DNA of 64,000 nt from Actinomyces sp. (lineage in GTDB: Bacteria > Actinomycetota > Actinomycetes > Actinomycetales > Actinomycetaceae). Below are positions 58,687 to 64,000 of this stretch, in pieces; the first letter of the stretch is position 1, and each line of letters starts with the position of its first letter. The notes under the pieces are model-generated. The model had not been told where the DNA came from, did no database searches, and was given only the letters and a program-made list of their open reading frames with translations. The position numbers and the translations under genes are program-made. Location of the stretch: positions 1-64,000 of the forward strand of contig JALCNR010000012.1 in the NCBI GenBank assembly GCA_022649165.1. Direction: 5' to 3'.

Positions 58687-60065
58687 GCCCTCGGGTCCTG
58701 CTGGCGGACGACCGCAGCCAGGTACTTCGAGAAGGACCTCGGGTTCGCGTACCCCTGCTTGAAGTAGAAGTCGACGAACTCCAGGTCCTCCACGGTCAGT
58801 CCGCGCTCGATGGCCAGCGACATGAGATCGGCGTACGGCGATAGGTCGGTCGCCGTGCCGCGGAGCTCGAACCCGAGGATCTTGTGGGTTCCCCTCTCGT
58901 AGACGAGCCAGACCTTGTAGTAGGGATCCTCGTCGTTGTCGTCGGACGGCAGCAGGTCGTCGATGTCGAGGAACTCATTGCGGTAGGAGGCGATCTCCGC
59001 GTCGAACCCCTCCTCGATCGCCCGCTTGCGCGTGATCCCCGAGATGCACATCGTGCGAGAACCGATGTTGAGGTTGTACGTGCCCTGCGACGGGTTGATC
59101 CTCTGACGCGGGCCCGTCAGGTTGATTGCGGCGATCTCGCCTTGGCGGAACGCATCGGAGGCGTGAGGAACGTAGACGGGCCGGGCGACGTTGGTGAGGT
59201 TCGTCGTCGAGCAGTCGCCGACGGCGAACACATCCGGGATCGAGGTGCGCATGTAGTCGTCGACGACGATCGCGCCCTTGTCGCCCAGTTCGGCCGCGTC
59301 CCCGACGAGGAAGGAGTTGGGGCGGAAGCCGGTGGCGTAGATGATCCCGTCCCCGCTGAACACCCGACCGTCGGACGTCGTGGCGATGGCCTGGCGCCGG
59401 CCACCGGGACCAGACACCTCCTCGAACTCGGTGACGACGGCTCCGGTGTGGACGTCGAGCCCCGCGCTGCGAAGCGAGTCGATGATGTCGGCGCTCACCT
59501 CGTCGTCGACATAGCGGTCGAGGATGGTCGCGTGCGACTGCAGAAGCGTGGTCGGCACGTTCCGATAGAGCAATGCCCGGGCGATCTCGACGCCGATGGC
59601 GCCGCCGCCGATGATCACGATGCGCTTCGCCGTCTCCATGAGCGTCTTGATGCGCATGGCGTGCTCGTAGTTCTTCACGAGGTAAAGCGAATCGCGGTAG
59701 GAGCCGAAGGCCAGCGGGATTGACGGGTAGGAGCCGGTCGCCAGGACGAGCTTGTCGTAGCGGTCGGTGGACGCGGCTCCGCCCGCGGGCGTGACCTCGA
59801 GGGTCTTGGCGTCGGTGTCGACCCGGCAGATCTCGGTGTTGACGCGCACGACAATGCCCTGCCGTTCCAGGGCGGGGACATCGGTGTAGCTCTTGAGCTT
59901 CTCGAAATGCCGGTCCCCGCGCAGGTACAACGGGATCGACTGCGCGATGAAACCGATCGAGCCCTGTTTCTCGTACATGACGACTTCGGCGTCCGGGTAC
60001 TCCTCTCGCGCGCGCAACGCGCAGGAGATCCCCGCATGAGAGCCGCCGACGATCACTACTCGCAT
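58683..60065 (-). CDS. NADH oxidase/CoA-disulfide reductase-like flavoprotein lacking Cys42
   Basis: A 460-residue FAD- and NAD(P)-dependent disulfide oxidoreductase. It has the FAD motif VVIVGGSHAGISCALRA with His10, NAD motif IVIIGGGAIGVEIARAL, FAD-closing DVFAVGDC, and a C-terminal dimerisation domain. In NADH oxidases and CoA-disulfide reductases the catalytic Cys42 lies in SFLSCG; here the segment is GFIAQS and residue 42 is Gln. Thus thiol-based chemistry is not possible at the usual site. First gene of the operon, with TACAGT at 60104-60109 and a ribosome site GGGAGAGG. Confidence 0.88.
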   Translation of the reverse strand: MRVVIVGGSHAGISCALRAREEYPDAEVVMYEKQGSIGFIAQSIPLYLRGDRHFEKLKSYTDVPALERQGIVVRVNTEICRVDTDAKTLEVTPAGGAASTDRYDKLVLATGSYPSIPLAFGSYRDSLYLVKNYEHAMRIKTLMETAKRIVIIGGGAIGVEIARALLYRNVPTTLLQSHATILDRYVDDEVSADIIDSLRSAGLDVHTGAVVTEFEEVSGPGGRRQAIATTSDGRVFSGDGIIYATGFRPNSFLVGDAAELGDKGAIVVDDYMRTSIPDVFAVGDCSTTNLTNVARPVYVPHASDAFRQGEIAAINLTGPRQRINPSQGTYNLNIGSRTMCISGITRKRAIEEGFDAEIASYRNEFLDIDDLLPSDDNDEDPYYKVWLVYERGTHKILGFELRGTATDLSPYADLMSLAIERGLTVEDLEFVDFYFKQGYANPRSFSKYLAAVVRQQDPRA

Positions 60066-60183
60066 GCGCCTCTCCCGTCCTCGGGCGTATAGGTGTCGCA
60101 GTCACTGTAATACGTCGCGCCCAAGCAAAGCGACCCCGGCGTGGCCCCGACCGTGGCGGGTCCGCGACAGCACGCGAGGTCAC

Positions 60184-61935
60184 TCAGTCGTAGACGCCCT
60201 CCACCGCCCAGTTCCCCTGACGCTGGACGAGCAGCAGATCCGGCCCTTCCTCGTCCTCGCGTCCCACGCGAAGATAGGCCCGCGGAGCGCGGGGCGAGTC
60301 CGGCCCCTCCCACCACCGTCCCAGAACCGCCCACGGCCCGCCCGTGACGCGGATCGCCACCGCGCGGCCCGCCTCGAGGCCGGCGGGCAGACGCGCTCCC
60401 GGGGCGGGATCCGGCACGAGGACCGTGGGCCTGGCGTCCAGGTCCCCGCGCGGGCCGACGTGGAGGGGACGCAGCCCCTCCCCTCCGCGTCGCTCGTCCC
60501 CCGTCACCGTCCGCCCCTCGGAGGCCACCACGGCGAGCAGAGGGGCGCCGCGCTCCGGCCCCTTCTCCGTCATGCCGTACAGGCGGGCGGGACACGGCGC
60601 GTCCAGGACCGTGGCCGGTTCCCCATCGACCCCGCCCTCCCATTCCCCGTCCAGCGGCGCCAGATCAGGGACCGGTGCGCCCCATACCCCTCTGCTCACA
60701 CGGGACCGGGGGTCCTGGCCGCCCTGGGCGTGCGGCGCGATGACCGCTTCCTCCCCCAGGAGGGATTGCAGGCGCAGCACGGCGCGCTCCGCCCGGACCC
60801 GCCCGTCCTCGCGTCCCCACAGGGGCGGACCAGGGGGCGCGGCGACGAGGCCGCGGGCCACCATGCCGACACGCGCCAGCGCCGAGTCCGGGGCCTGCGC
60901 CCCGGGTTCCGCGCTGCCGCACGCCTGCGACCACCCCCGCAGCTGCCACCGCGCCCGGTCGACCACGTCGGCCGGTGACGCGCAGTCGACCGCCGTCCAC
61001 GTCCGCTCGCGTCGGACGCCCGTCTCCGTCTCCATCCACACCGTCAGCGTCTGCGAGGAGGCGCCGGCACGCCACAGGTTTCCGGCCAGCTCCTCCGCGA
61101 GCCGCCGCAGCCCCACGACCACCTGGTCGAGGTCGACGACGGGCGGATCGTGGTCGAGGGACACCGACACGTCCCGGGGCGCACGCGTCATACCGCGCGT
61201 CGGCAGGTCTCCACCGGTGCACAGCGACCACAGAACCTCCCCCGCCCGCCCGAAACGCGTGGACAGCGGGCCCCGCCCCAGCCCGACCGCGTCGGCGCAG
61301 GTGTGCACCCCGAGCTGGGAGAGCACGTCCACGGCGTGGAGGACGCCCTCCACCTGCTCCGGGGGAAGCACCCGACCGGCTCCGGTCAGGGGCAGGTCGG
61401 CCAGGAATTCCCCGGTGTCCGCGGGGGGAACGACGACGCTCTGCCGGGCGGCCTCCAGGGAGGCGAGCATCCCGGTGGCGATGCCGACCTGGCACTCGGC
61501 ACCCGTCTGCGCCGCCACGGACTCCACCAGGCATTCCGCCAGGGCCTCCTCCGTCCCAATCCATCTGGCGGGCCCGGCCGCCGGGGCCCAGGCGAGGCCG
61601 GGACGCAGGCACACGACCCCCGCCGCGACAGCGTCGAAGACGCGGGCCACCGGTTCGAAGGCCGAGGCCTGGCGCACCGGGTCGTCCGCGAGCACGATGA
61701 GCCCGGGGCACAGGGACTGCGCCGTCGAGACGGGCATGCGGGCGCGGACTCCCGCCCGCCGCGCGGCCATGGTGGGGACGACCACGCGCGCCTCGCGCAC
61801 GGTCGCCGCCGGGGCGCCGGGCGGCACATCGACCACCAGGGAGGTCGTCGGCCAGTCGGGCACCCACAGCACGACGCGCCGCACCCCCGCGGGAGCGTGG
61901 AGGCCCAGTCCACCCCTTTCCGCATCCATCCTCAT
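60184..61935 (-). CDS. imuB: mutasome protein ImuB (Y-family polymerase-like)
   Basis: A 583-residue pseudo-polymerase of the Y family that links DnaE2 to the beta clamp and to ImuA' during SOS translesion synthesis. It begins with the typical ImuB strand VLWVPDWPTTSLV and lacks the catalytic acids of DinB. The palm and finger elements (RAGVRARMPVSTAQSLCPGL, QVGIATGMLASLEAAR) and a C-terminal region ending WAVEGVYD are present. The ATG at 61935 overlaps the imuA' stop (ATGA) with GGGAGG upstream, which corrects the much longer open frame. Confidence 0.9.
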   Translation of the reverse strand: MRMDAERGGLGLHAPAGVRRVVLWVPDWPTTSLVVDVPPGAPAATVREARVVVPTMAARRAGVRARMPVSTAQSLCPGLIVLADDPVRQASAFEPVARVFDAVAAGVVCLRPGLAWAPAAGPARWIGTEEALAECLVESVAAQTGAECQVGIATGMLASLEAARQSVVVPPADTGEFLADLPLTGAGRVLPPEQVEGVLHAVDVLSQLGVHTCADAVGLGRGPLSTRFGRAGEVLWSLCTGGDLPTRGMTRAPRDVSVSLDHDPPVVDLDQVVVGLRRLAEELAGNLWRAGASSQTLTVWMETETGVRRERTWTAVDCASPADVVDRARWQLRGWSQACGSAEPGAQAPDSALARVGMVARGLVAAPPGPPLWGREDGRVRAERAVLRLQSLLGEEAVIAPHAQGGQDPRSRVSRGVWGAPVPDLAPLDGEWEGGVDGEPATVLDAPCPARLYGMTEKGPERGAPLLAVVASEGRTVTGDERRGGEGLRPLHVGPRGDLDARPTVLVPDPAPGARLPAGLEAGRAVAIRVTGGPWAVLGRWWEGPDSPRAPRAYLRVGREDEEGPDLLLVQRQGNWAVEGVYD

Positions 61936-62483
61936 ACCGCCTCCCGCCGCGTCGCCCGACGCTCTCCGCGCCCGGGCGGAGCCCACGGACGGGAGATCCC
62001 CGGCCATGGCGCCGCGGTCAGCAGGACCTGTCCCCCGCGCCGCACACGGGCGGCCAGACGGCGCCGCTGCCCGCCCGTGAGCTCCACGGGGCCGAGGCAC
62101 AGCACATCCGTCCCCTCCGCGAGGGTCGCCACGACGTCGGCGACCAGCGGACCGGGATCGGGCACGCAGACCACCCGGTCCAGGTCGATCCCCTCGCGCC
62201 GGGCCGCCGCCCAGCCGATGTCCGGCACTGCGACGACGCCCAGCCAGCCGGCCGGTGGCAGCGCCGAAGCCGCCGCGCGGAGCAGCGCGCCCGTTCCCGC
62301 CCCGACCTCGAGGACGCGCCCCGCGACGGCAGCGCCGCCCTCGTCGATGGCGGGGCCGCCAGGGAAGGAGATCGCGTGCTCGACGGCCAGGCGGGCGCCG
62401 GAGCGCGCTCCTGCGCGCGCCTCGGCCCGCGCCAGCACGGCCCGGGCGCGCCTGAGCCGTTCGTCGGCGTCGGCCCGCATCAT
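61932..62483 (-). CDS. imuA: mutasome protein ImuA'
   Basis: A 183-residue RecA-like protein without a clear Walker A (the equivalent turn reads EVGAGTGALLRAAAS). It fits the short ImuA' form of actinobacteria, which bridges ImuB and other mutasome parts. Features include LVADVVATLAEGTDVLCLGP and RRRLAARVRRGGQVLLTAAP. The ATG at 62483 (another ATG one codon later) follows GGGGTGGGG. A perfect LexA box ends 12 bases upstream. It is first in the imuA'-imuB operon. Confidence 0.85.
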   Translation of the reverse strand: MMRADADERLRRARAVLARAEARAGARSGARLAVEHAISFPGGPAIDEGGAAVAGRVLEVGAGTGALLRAAASALPPAGWLGVVAVPDIGWAAARREGIDLDRVVCVPDPGPLVADVVATLAEGTDVLCLGPVELTGGQRRRLAARVRRGGQVLLTAAPWPGISRPWAPPGRGERRATRREAV

Positions 62484-62495
62484 CCCCACCCCCCA

Positions 62496-62511
62496 TCGAA
62501 CACCTGTTCGA
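62496..62511. promoter_or_regulatory. LexA (SOS) box upstream of imuA'
   Basis: TCGAAC-ACCT-GTTCGA is an exact palindrome, the reverse orientation of the box at dnaE2. A TAGACT -10 box (minus, 62513-62518) lies just upstream, so LexA would cover the transcription start. Confidence 0.92.
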
Positions 62512-62541
62512 TAGTCTAGATGAAGCCGGGTCGAATCCCGG

Positions 62542-62976
62542 TCAGAGCGCCCGGCCCAGCGCCCGCAGCAGCAACTCGACCACCGCGGCCTCGTCCTCGT
62601 CCCCGAGCGCGGTGATCGCGAAGGAGGTCGGCCACATGCTCCCCCGGTCCAGGCGCGCACCGTCCTGGAAGCCGAGCGTGGAATAGCGGGCCTTGAACTT
62701 CGAGGCCGGCTGGAAGAAGCAGATGACCTTCCCGCCCCTCGACCAGGCAGGCATGCCGTACCACGTGCGTGCGGCAAGTTCGGGGGCGTGCTCGGCGACG
62801 AGGCCGGCCAGGCGCCGCGCGATGGCGCGCTCGCCCTCGGGCATGGCGGCGACGGCCGCGTCGAAGTCGGCGCCCGGGTTCTTCGGCCCCCCGGAGCGTC
62901 CGTGGCGCATCTCGCGGGCGCGCTCCCTCATGGCCGCACGCTCCTCGGGGGTGAATGTCTCGTCGTCGGGGGCCAT
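62542..62976 (-). CDS. DUF1801/YdhG-like protein
   Basis: A 144-residue protein. Residues 45-140 form the DUF1801 (YdhG) fold, with LAARTWYGMPAWSRGGKVICFFQPASKF the core signature. The first 45 residues are a charged extension (ETFTPEERAAMRERAREM), helical and Arg-rich. Function unknown; members are sometimes called iron chaperone-like. The ATG at 62976 has a good ribosome site (AGGAGCAGCC). Its stop is 58 bases before imuA', whose SOS promoter lies between. Confidence 0.82.
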   Translation of the reverse strand: MAPDDETFTPEERAAMRERAREMRHGRSGGPKNPGADFDAAVAAMPEGERAIARRLAGLVAEHAPELAARTWYGMPAWSRGGKVICFFQPASKFKARYSTLGFQDGARLDRGSMWPTSFAITALGDEDEAAVVELLLRALGRAL

Positions 62977-63246
62977 GGCTGCTCCTAGGGTCTCGTTGCC
63001 GGATCGGCCGGATGGAGACGAGCCCGCGACCGGGACGGCGGCCGTTGACGCGCCCTCTCGGTGAGAGCGTATTGGAATCACGGGTCGGACGCGCCCGGGA
63101 CGCTCGGCCGAGGCGTCCGCTCGATGAAACGACACCCCGCGCCGGCTGCGCGCGCCCCGAGGCGGGATGCCCCACACTGGCGGTGGGCGCCGCCACACCG
63201 GCGACGTCGCCGCCGCCCGACGAGCGGCAATGTGGAAGGAGACACG
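62977..63246. other. divergent intergenic region
   Basis: 270 bases between the DUF1801 and PEBP genes. TTGACG (63045-63050) with TATTGG 19 bases on (63070-63075) could be a rightward promoter, and TACGCT (minus, 63066-63071) a leftward -10 box. No gene is supported here. Confidence 0.3.
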
Positions 63247-63786
63247 ATGGACCTCCAGAACCGTCCCCAGGCTCCCGATCCCTACGACTCGCTCCCGCCG
63301 GTCCCCGCCTTCGCACTGACCTCCGACGACCTGAGCGACGGAGCGACGATGCCCCCTCCATTCACCGCGGCCGGCGGCAGCACCTCGCCCCATCTGAGGT
63401 GGAGCGGCTTCCCGCCTCCGACTCGCGGCTTCGTCCTCACCTGTTTCGATCCCGACGCCCCCACGCCCTCGGGGTACTGGCACTGGGCCGTCGTCGACCT
63501 CGCCGCCGACCAGACCGAGATCGCGCAGGGGGCGGGCGCCTCCGACCTCACGCTGGAGGGCGCCGCGTTCCACTTGCGCGGCGACAACGGCGAGCACTCG
63601 TACATGGGCGCGGCTCCCCCGGCCGGGGATCGCCCGCACCGCTACATCTTCGCCGTCCACGCCCTCGATGTCGAGACGCTGGGGCTCACCGACGAGACGA
63701 CCCCGGCCGCCGCCTCCTTCCAGGCCCTCTTCCACACGATCGCCCGGGCGCGCCTGACCGTGACGTATCAGGAGCCCGCCCGCTGA
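63247..63786 (+). CDS. YbhB/YbcL-family (PEBP) protein
   Basis: A 179-residue phosphatidylethanolamine-binding protein homologue. It has FALTSDDLSDGATMPPPF, the ligand-pocket SPHLRWSG, the strong CFDPDAPTPSGYWHWAVVDL signature and YMGAAPPAGDRPHRYIFAVHAL. Bacterial members are small ligand-binding or kinase-modulating proteins with unknown roles. No signal peptide, so it is cytoplasmic. The ATG has GGAAGGAG upstream. Confidence 0.93.
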   Translation: MDLQNRPQAPDPYDSLPPVPAFALTSDDLSDGATMPPPFTAAGGSTSPHLRWSGFPPPTRGFVLTCFDPDAPTPSGYWHWAVVDLAADQTEIAQGAGASDLTLEGAAFHLRGDNGEHSYMGAAPPAGDRPHRYIFAVHALDVETLGLTDETTPAAASFQALFHTIARARLTVTYQEPAR

Positions 63787-63886
63787 GCCCATCGGGACCG
63801 CCCACCTTTCGTCAAGTCTCAACAAAGACCAGGGCATCAAAACTTCAGAACCTCTTCCCCACCTCCCCAATTCATGTCACAATACG

Positions 63887-63915
63887 GTGACGATTCGATA
63901 TCGGAACGATATATT
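63887..63915 (+). promoter_or_regulatory. promoter with embedded inverted repeat
   Basis: GTGACG (63887-63892), 17 bases, then TATATT (63910-63915). Between them lies ATATCG-GAA-CGATAT (63898-63912), a perfect six-base inverted repeat in an AT-rich patch. The position suits a repressor, and PadR-type regulators bind similar sequences. It would control the partial gene at 63960. Confidence 0.5.
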
Positions 63916-63959
63916 GTCGGAGACGTCCACGGATATCCGCACTGCCCCGGGGAGGCATC

Positions 63960-64000
63960 ATGACGGTCGTCGACACGCACCCGGCCGAGACGGCTCGGAC
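63960..64000 (+). CDS. partial gene at window end, unknown
   Basis: An ATG preceded by GGGGAGGC, giving MTVVDTHPAETAR before the window ends. Too short to identify. Confidence 0.5.
   Translation, partial: MTVVDTHPAETAR

Noticed and set aside
62524..62541. A T-arm-like element (CCGGG-ATTCGA-CCCGG on the minus strand)
   Set aside because: It resembles the T arm of a tRNA, but there is no acceptor, D or anticodon arm around it. It is probably a small hairpin after the DUF1801 gene.

Overview
The window is about 70% G+C and reads as the chromosome of a high-GC actinobacterium, most plausibly a member of the Actinomycetaceae or a close relative. The reasons are the order pyk-lgt-trpABC-trpE-hisI-hisF, the pupylation genes, the run uvrA / uvrB / coaE / rpsA / polA / pdtaR / pyk, an ImuA'-ImuB-DnaE2 mutasome, and actinobacterial LexA boxes. 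I see no insertion sequence, prophage, integrase or CRISPR array. Almost every base is coding and gaps are short.

Layout. 1-900: the end of an acyl-CoA ligase and an SDR. 872-14034: DNA repair and translation (uvrA, uvrB, rpsA), with two YciI-like genes around an alpha/beta hydrolase, a TerC plus P-type ATPase pair behind a probable Mn2+ (yybP-ykoY) riboswitch, and a one-frame fusion of pyroglutamyl peptidase with dephospho-CoA kinase. 14165-22697: polA, a thioesterase, the ANTAR regulator PdtaR, a short tRNA with a leucine anticodon, a CopB-type copper ATPase behind a CsoR-like operator, a small unknown gene, and pyruvate kinase. 22787-36500: a long minus-strand run that holds lgt, trpABC, trpE, hisI and hisF, and upstream of these an FKBP, pafA, pup, dop, arc and trmI. 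36629-48763: a RecB-like nuclease, two HAD phosphatases, uppP, an aldo/keto reductase, a type-II NADH dehydrogenase-like flavoprotein, an M3 peptidase, a GNAT-MazG fusion, a FrnE-like thioredoxin-fold protein, tRNA-Leu(GAG), MarR and an AI-2E-type permease. 48776-62976: dnaE2, a SNF2 helicase, thymidine kinase, a four-gene glycosyltransferase/flavoprotein operon, imuB-imuA' and a DUF1801 protein. 63247-64000: a PEBP-family protein and the start of an unknown gene.

How it works together. LexA-type boxes precede dnaE2 (exact palindrome), imuA' (same sequence) and uvrA (14 of 16 positions), so excision repair and the translesion mutasome appear to share SOS control. The pupylation genes pup, pafA, dop and arc are all present, but no proteasome subunit genes (prcB, prcA) lie between pup and pafA, and ARC lacks the C-terminal Gly-Gln-Tyr-Leu used to dock on a proteasome. 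This suggests pupylation without a proteasome. Fifteen genes have a TANNNT-like -10 hexamer ending 6 or 7 bases before the start codon, which implies widespread leaderless transcription and helped to choose starts.

The least explained unit is the operon at 56077-60065. It encodes a processive family-2 glycosyltransferase, two small two-helix membrane proteins and an NADH oxidase/CoA-disulfide reductase-like flavoprotein whose catalytic Cys42 is Gln. It is my best candidate for an undescribed system. The Pcp-CoaE and GNAT-MazG fusions come next.
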